This document shows positions 1-4,744 of a stretch of DNA of 6,067 bases, piece by piece. The stretch spans positions 7,601-13,667 of the forward strand of contig PBUO01000042.1 of assembly GCA_002727895.1 (NCBI GenBank), read 5' to 3'. The translations under genes and the position numbers were made by a program. Position 1 is the stretch's first letter. Every line of letters starts with the position of its first letter. Source of the DNA: Acidimicrobiaceae bacterium (GTDB lineage: Bacteria; Actinomycetota; Acidimicrobiia; Acidimicrobiales; MedAcidi-G1). The notes under the pieces were generated by a model. It was not told the origin of the DNA. It did not search any database and was given only the letters and a program-made list of their open reading frames with translations.

Positions 1-122
1 TGGTGGCCGACTGGGTGGTCTTCACCACGGCCACCCTGCCCACCGCCCCGGCCCCGAAGGCGGCCGCCGCTCCGGCGCCTGCCCCGGTGGTCACCGCCGA
101 GGATGCGGGAGAAGAAGAGTGA
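1..122 (+). CDS. rplD: 50S ribosomal protein L4, C-terminal end (5' truncated by window)
   Basis: This is the last 39 codons of a gene running in from the left edge, read in the frame beginning at base 3 and ending at TGA 120-122. The first residues (VADWVVFTTATL) match the last conserved strand of L4, where the protein usually ends soon after a VVFT-like segment. L4 binds 23S rRNA domain I, and its internal loop lines the peptide exit tunnel. In E. coli it also represses its own S10 operon; whether that holds here is unknown. About 25 further residues follow the conserved end: an Ala/Pro-rich linker (PTAPAPKAAAAPAPAP) and then an acidic end (EDAGEEE). Identification rests on this short piece plus its position directly before rplW. 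The stop overlaps the rplW start as GTGA, which suggests coupled translation. Confidence 0.88.
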   Translation, partial: VADWVVFTTATLPTAPAPKAAAAPAPAPVVTAEDAGEEE

Positions 123-409
123 AGGACCTGCGCGACGTCATCGTGAAGCCGGTTGTGTCGGAGAAGTCCTACGCCCTGCTCGAGGAGAACGTCTACACCT
201 TCGAGGTCGCCAAGTCGGCCTCCAAGCACGAGATCCGCGACGCGGTCGAGTCGATCTTCGACGTGACCGTGCTCAAGGTGAACACCCTGAACCGCGACGG
301 CAAGCGCAAGCGCAACCGGCGCATGCCGACGTACGGCAAGCGTCCGGACGTCAAGCGGGCCTACGTCACCCTCGTCGAGGGTGACTCGATCGAGTTGTTC
401 GAGGTCTAG
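119..409 (+). CDS. rplW: 50S ribosomal protein L23
   Basis: This 96-residue protein is close to the usual L23 length. L23 binds 23S rRNA domain III at the mouth of the exit tunnel and, in E. coli, is the docking point for trigger factor and SRP. The N-terminal signature VIVKPVVSEKS sits at residues 7-17. Its Glu15 aligns with the E. coli trigger-factor docking residue Glu18. The basic loop at about residues 60-75 (DGKRKRNRRMPTYGKR) is the extension that contacts rRNA, and KRAYVTLVEGDSIELFEV is the standard C-terminal strand. The start is GTG at 119, preceded by GGGAG at 107-111 and overlapping the rplD stop by 4 nt. An alternative reading from ATG 103 in another frame has no family resemblance. 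No unusual residues were seen. Confidence 0.97.
   Translation: MKDLRDVIVKPVVSEKSYALLEENVYTFEVAKSASKHEIRDAVESIFDVTVLKVNTLNRDGKRKRNRRMPTYGKRPDVKRAYVTLVEGDSIELFEV
401..404 (+). promoter_or_regulatory. Ribosome binding site that sets the rplB start
   Basis: GAGG lies 9 nt before ATG 414, inside the last codons of rplW. It supports ATG 414 over the in-frame ATG at 381, which would add 11 non-conserved residues and overlap rplW by 29 nt. Confidence 0.6.
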
Positions 410-413
410 GAAC

Positions 414-1250
414 ATGCCGCAGCGCAAGCGCAAGCCGACCAGTCCCGGCCGTCGGTTCCAGACCGTCGCCGACTTCTCGGATATCACCAAGACCGTTCCC
501 GAGCGGTCGCTGACCGAGGCCAAGACAAGCACCGGTGGTCGTAACAACTACGGCCGCAAGACGGCCCGCCACCGTGGTGGCGGCCACAAGCGCCAGTATC
601 GGGTCATCGACTTCCGTCGGAACAAGGACGGCGTGCCGGCCAAGGTCGCCGCCGTCGAGTACGACCCGAACCGCAGCTGCCGGATCCTGCTGCTCCACTA
701 CCACGACGGCGAGAAGCGCTACATCTTGGCCCCGAAGGGCGTCGAGGTGGGCGAGACGCTGCAGTCCGGCCAGGGCAGCGAGATCAAGGCCGGTAACGCC
801 CTACCGCTCCGCTACATCCCGGTCGGCACCACCCTCCACAACGTAGAGCTGCAGCCGGGCGGCGGTGGCAAGATGGCCCGCAGCGCCGGTTCCAGCGTGC
901 AGCTGGTGGCCAAGGAGGGCGACTTCGCCACCCTGCGCCTGCCCAGCACCGAGATGCGCCGCGTGCGGATCGACTGCCGGGCCACCGTCGGCGAGGTCGG
1001 TAACCAGGAGCACGAGCTCACCAAGATCGGCAAGGCCGGTCGCAACCGCTGGAAGGGCGTCCGTCCGCAGACCCGCGGCGTGGCCATGAACCCGGTCGAC
1101 CACCCGCTGGGTGGCGGCGAGGGCAAGTCGTCGGGTGGTCGCCACCCGGTGTCGCCGTGGGGCAAGCCCGAGGGGCGGACCCGCCAGCGCAACAAGCAGT
1201 CCGACAAGTTGATCGTGCGTCGCCGTCGTCGGCGCGGGTCGCGGAGGTAA
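414..1250 (+). CDS. rplB: 50S ribosomal protein L2
   Basis: This 278-residue protein has normal L2 length. L2 is a primary 23S rRNA-binding protein at the subunit interface, needed for subunit joining and for a fully active peptidyl transferase centre. The N-terminal OB-fold region contains the conserved GGRNNYGRKTARHRGGGHKR block (residues 41-60), and an SH3-like domain follows. The C-terminal part holds GKAGRNRWKGVRPQTRGVAMNP (about residues 207-227), VDHPLGGGEGKSSGGRHPVSPWG (about 228-250) and a polybasic end (IVRRRRRRGSRR). His230, equivalent to E. coli His229 in mature numbering, is kept. The usual second His of HPHGGG is Leu232. ATG 414 gives the expected MPQRKRKPTSPGRR beginning and follows the rplW stop by 4 nt. 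SSGGRHPVSPWGKPEGRTR is the form I associate with actinobacterial L2. Confidence 0.98.
   Translation: MPQRKRKPTSPGRRFQTVADFSDITKTVPERSLTEAKTSTGGRNNYGRKTARHRGGGHKRQYRVIDFRRNKDGVPAKVAAVEYDPNRSCRILLLHYHDGEKRYILAPKGVEVGETLQSGQGSEIKAGNALPLRYIPVGTTLHNVELQPGGGGKMARSAGSSVQLVAKEGDFATLRLPSTEMRRVRIDCRATVGEVGNQEHELTKIGKAGRNRWKGVRPQTRGVAMNPVDHPLGGGEGKSSGGRHPVSPWGKPEGRTRQRNKQSDKLIVRRRRRRGSRR
1243..1247 (+). promoter_or_regulatory. Ribosome binding site of rpsS
   Basis: GGAGG abuts the TAA stop of rplB (1248-1250) and lies 9 nt before ATG 1257. Ribosomes terminating on rplB would cover it, which is consistent with coupling. Confidence 0.75.
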
Positions 1251-1256
1251 TCGGCG

Positions 1257-1535
1257 ATGCCGAGGAGTCTCAAGAAGGGTCCGTTCGTGGACGACCACCT
1301 GCTCAAGAAGGTGGACGTGTTGAACGAGTCCGGCGAGAAGAAGGTCATCCGGACGTGGTCCCGTCGGTCCACGATCGTGCCCGACATGGTCGGCCACACG
1401 ATCGGTGTGCACGACGGTCGCAAGCACGTCCCGGTGTACGTCACCGAGTCGATGGTCGGCCACAAGCTGGGTGAGTTCGCCCCCACCCGGACCTTCCGGC
1501 ACCACGCCGGCCAGGAGAAGGGCGGGCGTCGCTGA
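1257..1535 (+). CDS. rpsS: 30S ribosomal protein S19
   Basis: This 92-residue protein has standard S19 length. S19 sits in the head of the small subunit, pairs with S13, and lies near the A-site tRNA and bridge B1. The opening MPRSLKKGPFVDDHLLKKV is the family N-terminus. The signature runs from about residue 43 (DMVGHTIGVHDGRKHVPVYV) to HKLGEFAPTRTFRHH near the C-terminus, and the protein ends in a basic GGRR. The start is ATG 1257, 6 nt after rplB with a clear GGAGG. The TGA stop at 1533-1535 shares its A with the ATG of rplV. The sequence is close to the actinobacterial form and nothing is missing. Confidence 0.98.
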   Translation: MPRSLKKGPFVDDHLLKKVDVLNESGEKKVIRTWSRRSTIVPDMVGHTIGVHDGRKHVPVYVTESMVGHKLGEFAPTRTFRHHAGQEKGGRR

Positions 1536-2197
1536 TGCCGGGCGTGAAGACCAACGAGCGTCCCGGGACTCGTGCCGTTGCTCGCCATGTGCGGGTGTCG
1601 CCGTCCAAGGCCCGGGCCGTCCTGGACCTGATCCGGAACGAGTCGTACGGCCGGGCCGCCGAGATCCTGGCCTTCTCCGAGCGGGCCGTGTCCGACGTGA
1701 TCGCCAAGTGCCTCGACTCGGCCATTGCCAACGCCGAGAACAACGACGGCATCCCCGCCGAGGAGCTCTTCGTGTCGGCCTGCTACGCCGACGAGGGTCC
1801 GACGCTGAAGCGCTGGCGCCCCCGGGCCCGGGGGCGAGCCACCCGCATCAACAAGCGGACCAGCCACATCACGATCGTCGTGAGCCGCTACGCGGAGGCC
1901 GAGCTGGAGGACATGCGCGAACGCGAGCTGGCCAAGGGCCGAGCCTCGTCGAGCACCCAGGCCGCCGAGGCCCGCCGCCAACGCGTGGAGCGCAGCCGTG
2001 CTGCCGCCGAGGCCGACGCCGAGGCGCATGACCACGACCACGAGGACGAGGCCACCGCAGAGTTGACCGAGGCCGCGGTCGAGGAGGCCCCTGTCGAGGA
2101 GGAGGCCTCCGTCGAGGCCGCCGCCGGCGACGAAGTCGCCGCCGAGGACGCTGCTGCCGAGGAGCAGGTGGACGAGCAGGAAGAAGAGGCCAACTGA
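1535..2197 (+). CDS. rplV: 50S ribosomal protein L22 with long acidic C-terminal tail
   Basis: L22 binds several 23S rRNA domains. Its long beta-hairpin reaches into the exit tunnel, where macrolides and stalling peptides are sensed. Residues about 10-118 form the normal L22 domain: RHVRVSPSKARAVLDLIR (18-35), a central helix with AIANAENN (64-70), and the hairpin with DEGPTLKRWRPRARGRATRI (86-105), followed by KRTSHITIVVS. E. coli L22 ends at about 110 residues; this protein has 220. The extra stretch starts as a charged helix-like segment (AELEDMRERELAKGRA, 122-137). It becomes purely acidic and Ala-rich: residues 156-220 contain no Lys or Arg, and 28 of the last 70 residues are Asp or Glu. 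An HDHDHED cluster lies at 165-171. The reading frame is intact and codon use matches the core, so the tail appears real rather than a frameshift. The gene overlaps rpsS and rpsC by 1 nt each. Confidence 0.97.
   Translation: MPGVKTNERPGTRAVARHVRVSPSKARAVLDLIRNESYGRAAEILAFSERAVSDVIAKCLDSAIANAENNDGIPAEELFVSACYADEGPTLKRWRPRARGRATRINKRTSHITIVVSRYAEAELEDMRERELAKGRASSSTQAAEARRQRVERSRAAAEADAEAHDHDHEDEATAELTEAAVEEAPVEEEASVEAAAGDEVAAEDAAAEEQVDEQEEEAN
1817..1836 (+). repeat. Perfect 20-bp all-GC palindrome inside rplV
   Basis: Bases 1817-1826 (CGCCCCCGGG) are exactly reverse-complemented by 1827-1836 (CCCGGGGGCG). In RNA this could fold as an 8-bp all-GC stem with a GGCC loop at 1825-1828. It encodes the Arg/Pro/Gly-rich tip region of the L22 tunnel hairpin (around residues 95-101). 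Chance in GC-rich code is possible. Confidence 0.85.
2185..2189 (+). promoter_or_regulatory. Ribosome binding site of rpsC within the rplV acidic tail
   Basis: AGAGG lies 7 nt before ATG 2197 and is built from the run of Glu codons (GAA GAA GAG) that ends L22. The acidic tail thus also supplies the Shine-Dalgarno sequence of the next gene. Confidence 0.6.
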
Positions 2198-3129
2198 TGG
2201 GCCAGAAGGTCAATCCGTACGGCTTCCGCCTGGGGGTCACCACTGACTGGAAGTCGCGGTGGTTCGCCAGCCGGCAGAAGTACGCCGACAACCTCGTCGA
2301 GGACTGGGAGGTCCGCGACTACTTGATGACCGAGCTGCCGCACGCCGCGATCAGCCGGGTCGAGCTGGAGCGGACTGGCGACAAGTTGCGGGTCGACGTC
2401 CACACGGCCCGTCCGGGCATCGTCATCGGCCGCAAGGGCTCCGAGGCCGACCGCCTGCGGGCCGGCCTGGGCAAGATCACCGGCAACCACACGGTCACCC
2501 TGAACATCCAGGAGATCAAGGAGCCAGAGTTGGATGCCGCCCTGATCGCCCAGGGCGTGGCCGACCAGCTGGCCGGCCGGGTGGCCTTCCGCCGCGCCAT
2601 GAAGCGGGCCGTCCAGAACGCCCAGAAGGCCGGAGCGCTGGGCATCCGGGTCCAGTCCTCGGGCCGCCTGGGTGGCGCCGAGATGTCCCGGACCGAGTGG
2701 TACCGCGAGGGCCGGGTCCCGCTGCACACCCTGCGGGCCGACATCGACTACGGCTTCCGCGAGGCCCGCACCACCTACGGCCGCATCGGTGTGAAGGTGT
2801 GGATCTACAAGGGCGACATCCTCCCCTACAAGAGCGTGCTCGAGGACAAGATCACCAAGGAGGCCGCCATGGCCGCCGGCGAGACCTCCGGGCAGAACAA
2901 GCCCCGGACCGTCGTGTCGTCGGCCGCGGCCCGCCGCCGTACCGAGGCCGCCGAGACGGCCGAGGCCGCCCCTGAGGCCGATCCGGAGGCCACGGAGGCC
3001 GAGCCGGCGCCGCTGGTCAAGGAGGGCGACGCCGAGTTCGAGAAGCTGCTCGCAGAGGAGGAGGCCATCGAGGCCAACACCCGGGACAGCCACGAGACGC
3101 CGCACTTCCGCGGTGGGGACGGTGACTGA
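2197..3129 (+). CDS. rpsC: 30S ribosomal protein S3 with C-terminal extension
   Basis: S3 lies on the solvent side of the 30S head at the mRNA entry tunnel, and with S4 and S5 it takes part in mRNA unwinding. The order is an N-terminal domain opening MGQKVNPYGFRLG, a type-2 KH domain with the GRKG loop at residues 78-81 (ARPGIVIGRKG), then the C-terminal domain with FRRAMKRAVQNA (131-142), SGRLGGAEMSRTEWYREGRVPLHTLRADIDYGF (155-187) and YGRIGVKVWIYKGDI (194-208). Arg132, Arg133 and Lys136 align with the E. coli helicase-activity residues R131, R132 and K135. The protein has 310 residues against 233 in E. coli. The extra part is an Ala/Glu/Pro-rich stretch (249-272) followed by a less repetitive end (about 275-310) with a short predicted helix (EFEKLLAEEEAIEAN) and HETPHFRGGDGD. 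Its start overlaps the rplV stop by 1 nt. Confidence 0.98.
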   Translation: MGQKVNPYGFRLGVTTDWKSRWFASRQKYADNLVEDWEVRDYLMTELPHAAISRVELERTGDKLRVDVHTARPGIVIGRKGSEADRLRAGLGKITGNHTVTLNIQEIKEPELDAALIAQGVADQLAGRVAFRRAMKRAVQNAQKAGALGIRVQSSGRLGGAEMSRTEWYREGRVPLHTLRADIDYGFREARTTYGRIGVKVWIYKGDILPYKSVLEDKITKEAAMAAGETSGQNKPRTVVSSAAARRRTEAAETAEAAPEADPEATEAEPAPLVKEGDAEFEKLLAEEEAIEANTRDSHETPHFRGGDGD

Positions 3130-3132
3130 GCC

Positions 3133-3549
3133 GTGTTGATGCCGAAGAAGGTCCGCCACCGCAAGCACCACCGTGGCCGGATGAAGGGAGCCTCCAAGGG
3201 TCAGACCGAGGTCACCTTCGGGGAGTTCGGGATCCAGGCCCTCGAGCCGGGTTGGATCACCGCCCGCCAGATCGAGGCCGCTCGTATCGCCATGACGCGC
3301 CACATCAAGCGTGGCGGCAAGGTGTGGATCAACGTCTTCCCTGACAAGCCGATCACCGAGAAGCCGGCCGAGACCCGGATGGGCTCGGGCAAGGGCAACC
3401 CCGAGAAGTGGGTAGCCGTCGTCAAGCCGGGCCGGGTGCTGTTCGAGTTGTCGTACCACGATGCCGAGGTGGCCCGGGCCGCGTTGAACCGTGCCATCCA
3501 GAAGCTGCCCATCAAGGCTCGCTTCGTCCAGCGCGAGGAGGGCTTCTAA
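3133..3549 (+). CDS. rplP: 50S ribosomal protein L16
   Basis: L16 binds 23S and 5S rRNA near the A-site tRNA elbow and is needed late in 50S assembly. The 138 residues match the usual length. Family signatures are KKVRHRKHHRGRMKG near the start, FGEFGIQALEPGWITARQIEAARIAMTRHIKRGGKVWINVFPDKPITEKPAETRMGSGKGNPEKW in the middle, and PGRVLFEL. Arg82 in TRMGSGKG aligns with the E. coli hydroxylated Arg81; hydroxylation here is not implied. The first three codons are GTG-TTG-ATG, each of which can initiate. GTG 3133 gives MLMPKK, matching the MLxPK beginning of the family, so it is preferred over ATG 3139, which would lose two residues. The upstream Shine-Dalgarno match is weak and purine-rich only (GGTGGGGA), and the gap to rpsC is 3 nt. 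Confidence 0.97.
   Translation: MLMPKKVRHRKHHRGRMKGASKGQTEVTFGEFGIQALEPGWITARQIEAARIAMTRHIKRGGKVWINVFPDKPITEKPAETRMGSGKGNPEKWVAVVKPGRVLFELSYHDAEVARAALNRAIQKLPIKARFVQREEGF
3536..3541 (+). promoter_or_regulatory. Ribosome binding site that sets the rpmC start
   Basis: AGGAGG lies 10 nt before ATG 3552 within the last codons of rplP. It supports the short rpmC start rather than the in-frame ATG at 3408, which would add 48 residues with no L29 similarity inside rplP. Confidence 0.75.
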
Positions 3550-3551
3550 CC

Positions 3552-3782
3552 ATGGCGAAGAACCAGTCCCTGACCGACCTCGGCGATACCGACCTCCTGG
3601 AGCGCCTGTCGGACGCCAAGGAGGAGCTGTTCAACCTCCGGTTCCAGTTGGTCACCGGCCAGCTCGATAACCACGCCCGGGTCGGGCAGGTCAAGAAGGA
3701 CGTGGCACGCATGCTGACGGAGCTGCGGGCCCGCGAGATCGACGCCGCGGCGGCTGCCGTCGGCGAGGAGGTGGCCGACTGA
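3552..3782 (+). CDS. rpmC: 50S ribosomal protein L29
   Basis: The translated protein has 76 residues; the family is usually 60-75. L29 is a small helical hairpin next to L23 at the tunnel exit. Two helices are visible: residues about 12-35 (DTDLLERLSDAKEELFNLRFQLVTG) and 40-64 (NHARVGQVKKDVARMLTELRAREI). They are joined by the conserved GQLDNHAR turn, and VKKDVAR matches the family signature. The tail AAAAAVGEEVAD is slightly longer and more acidic than in E. coli. ATG 3552 is chosen because MAKNQ begins the conserved part, AGGAGG precedes it, and it lies 2 nt after the rplP stop. The TGA stop shares its A with the rpsQ ATG, and the tail's GAG-GAG codons carry the rpsQ Shine-Dalgarno sequence. 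Confidence 0.95.
   Translation: MAKNQSLTDLGDTDLLERLSDAKEELFNLRFQLVTGQLDNHARVGQVKKDVARMLTELRAREIDAAAAAVGEEVAD
3766..3771 (+). promoter_or_regulatory. Ribosome binding site of rpsQ within rpmC
   Basis: AGGAGG lies 10 nt before ATG 3782, formed by the GAG-GAG-GTG codons of the L29 tail. It fixes the rpsQ start at the 1-nt overlap. Confidence 0.7.
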
Positions 3783-4060
3783 TGGCTGAGACGACCGAAG
3801 CGACGCCCCGCCCGAACCGCCGCAAGGTGCGCGAGGGCCTCGTGGTGTCCGACGTGCAGGACAAGACGGCAATCGTGGAGACGGTCGACCGGGTCCGGCA
3901 CCGCCGCTACGCCAAGACGGTCCAGCGCACCAAGCGCCTCCACGTCCACGACGAGGAGAACCAGCTGAACGTGGGCGACCGGGTCCGGGTCCAGGAGACC
4001 CGCCCGCTTTCCAAGTTGAAGCGCTGGCGCCTGGTCGAGATCCTCGAGAGGGCGAAGTAA
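3782..4060 (+). CDS. rpsQ: 30S ribosomal protein S17
   Basis: S17 is a primary 16S rRNA-binding OB-fold protein of the 30S body. The 92 residues include a non-conserved N-terminal leader (METT-type, Pro/Thr/Glu-rich, residues 1-12), then the core RRKVREGLVVSDVQDKTAIVETVDRVRHRRYAKTV. The signature GDRVRVQETRPLSKLKRW is at residues 65-82, and the protein ends VEILERAK. It is slightly longer than E. coli S17 (84 residues) because of the leader. In the E. coli arrangement this is the last gene of the S10 operon. Here its TAA shares the final A with the rplN ATG, so no inter-operon gap exists. GAGAGGG before rplN lies inside its last codons. Confidence 0.97.
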   Translation: MAETTEATPRPNRRKVREGLVVSDVQDKTAIVETVDRVRHRRYAKTVQRTKRLHVHDEENQLNVGDRVRVQETRPLSKLKRWRLVEILERAK

Positions 4061-4428
4061 TGATCCAGCAGGAGACCCGACTCCGGGTCGCGGACAACTC
4101 GGGCGCCCGCGAGGTGCTCTGCATCAAGGTGCTGGGCGGCTCGAAGCGTCGCTATGCCTCGATCGGGGACGTCTTCACGGCCACGGTAAAGGACGCAAAC
4201 CCGGGTGCCGCAGTGAAGAAGGGCGAGGTCGTCAAGGGCGTCGTCGTCCGGACCAAGAAGGAGCGGCGCCGTCCGGACGGGAGTTACATCCGGTTCGACG
4301 AGAACGCCGCCGTGCTCATCAACGACCAGAACCAGCCCCGGGGGACCCGCATCTTCGGCCCCGTCGGGCGCGAACTGCGGGACCGCAAGTTCATGCGGAT
4401 CGTCTCGTTGGCTCCGGAGGTGCTCTGA
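4060..4428 (+). CDS. rplN: 50S ribosomal protein L14
   Basis: The 122 residues match the near-invariant L14 length. L14 is a beta-barrel on the interface side of the 50S, contacts 16S rRNA in bridges B5/B8, and is the binding site of the silencing factor RsfS. It opens MIQQETRLRVADNSGAREVLCIKVLGG, with the ADNSGA motif at residues 11-16. KKGEVVKGVVVRTKKERRRPDGSYIRFDENAAVLI in the middle and RGTRIFGPVGRELRD near the end are standard. ATG 4060 has AGAGG at 4047-4051 with 8 nt spacing. In E. coli this gene opens the spc operon behind its own promoter; no space for one is seen here. The stop is followed by a single base before rplX. Confidence 0.98.
   Translation: MIQQETRLRVADNSGAREVLCIKVLGGSKRRYASIGDVFTATVKDANPGAAVKKGEVVKGVVVRTKKERRRPDGSYIRFDENAAVLINDQNQPRGTRIFGPVGRELRDRKFMRIVSLAPEVL
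4416..4420 (+). promoter_or_regulatory. Ribosome binding site of rplX
   Basis: GGAGG within the last rplN codons lies 9 nt before ATG 4430, fixing that start. Confidence 0.7.
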
Positions 4429-4429
4429 G

Positions 4430-4744
4430 ATGAAGATCAAGAAGGGCGACAAGGTGCAGGTCCTGTCCGGGAAGGACAAGGGCAACGAGGGCGTGGTCAT
4501 CTCGGCCCTGCCCGCCCAGCGCAAGGTAATCGTGGACGGCGTCAACATGGCCAAGCGCCACCAGAAGCCGACCAACGCCACCATGCAGGGCGGCATCATC
4601 GACAAGGCCATGCCGATCCACGTGTCCAACGTGGCCGTCGTCAGTCCGAAGGACGGCAAGCCGACCCGCGTCGGCTACCGGTTCACCGAGGCCGGCGAGA
4701 AGGTGCGGGTCTGCAAGCGGACGGGGGTGGACCTCGATGGCTGA
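4430..4744 (+). CDS. rplX: 50S ribosomal protein L24
   Basis: L24 is an early assembly protein that binds the 5' part of 23S rRNA, with a hairpin at the tunnel exit. The 104 residues match the usual size. The N-terminal KOW motif covers about residues 3-30 (KKGDKVQVLSGKDKGNEGVV), with GKDKG at 14-18. VIVDGVNMAKRHQKPT (33-48), GGIIDKAMPIHVSNVAVVSPKDGKPTRVGYR (54-84) and the basic VRVCKRTG end are all family features. It starts 1 nt after rplN. Its last eight bases overlap the start of rplE, the largest overlap in the window. No unusual residues were found. Confidence 0.97.
   Translation: MKIKKGDKVQVLSGKDKGNEGVVISALPAQRKVIVDGVNMAKRHQKPTNATMQGGIIDKAMPIHVSNVAVVSPKDGKPTRVGYRFTEAGEKVRVCKRTGVDLDG

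Noticed and set aside
103..384. + strand open frame overlapping rplW, starting at ATG 103
   Set aside because: It is out of frame with L23, Arg-rich and unlike any family, while the L23 frame is clearly real.
381..413. Upstream ATG extending rplB by 11 residues
   Set aside because: The added residues are not conserved and lie inside rplW. ATG 414 has the family N-terminus and a suitable GAGG.
812..2041. Antisense open frame (409 codons) across rplB, rpsS and rplV
   Set aside because: It is a shadow of the conserved + strand genes, with no recognisable domain and no convincing start region.
2005..2190. GCC/GAG-rich repetitive DNA in the rplV tail (and 2941-3010 in rpsC) as tandem repeats
   Set aside because: No fixed repeat unit recurs. 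The pattern comes from Ala and Glu codons in a low-complexity protein tail.
1888..3459. Long antisense open frame (523 codons) across rplV, rpsC and rplP
   Set aside because: It lies opposite three well-conserved genes. Its translation is low-complexity and matches no family I recognise. GC-rich coding DNA commonly leaves such stop-free frames on the other strand.
3408..3551. Upstream ATG extending rpmC by 48 residues
   Set aside because: The extension lies within rplP and has no L29 similarity. ATG 3552 has AGGAGG upstream and the expected MAKNQ start.
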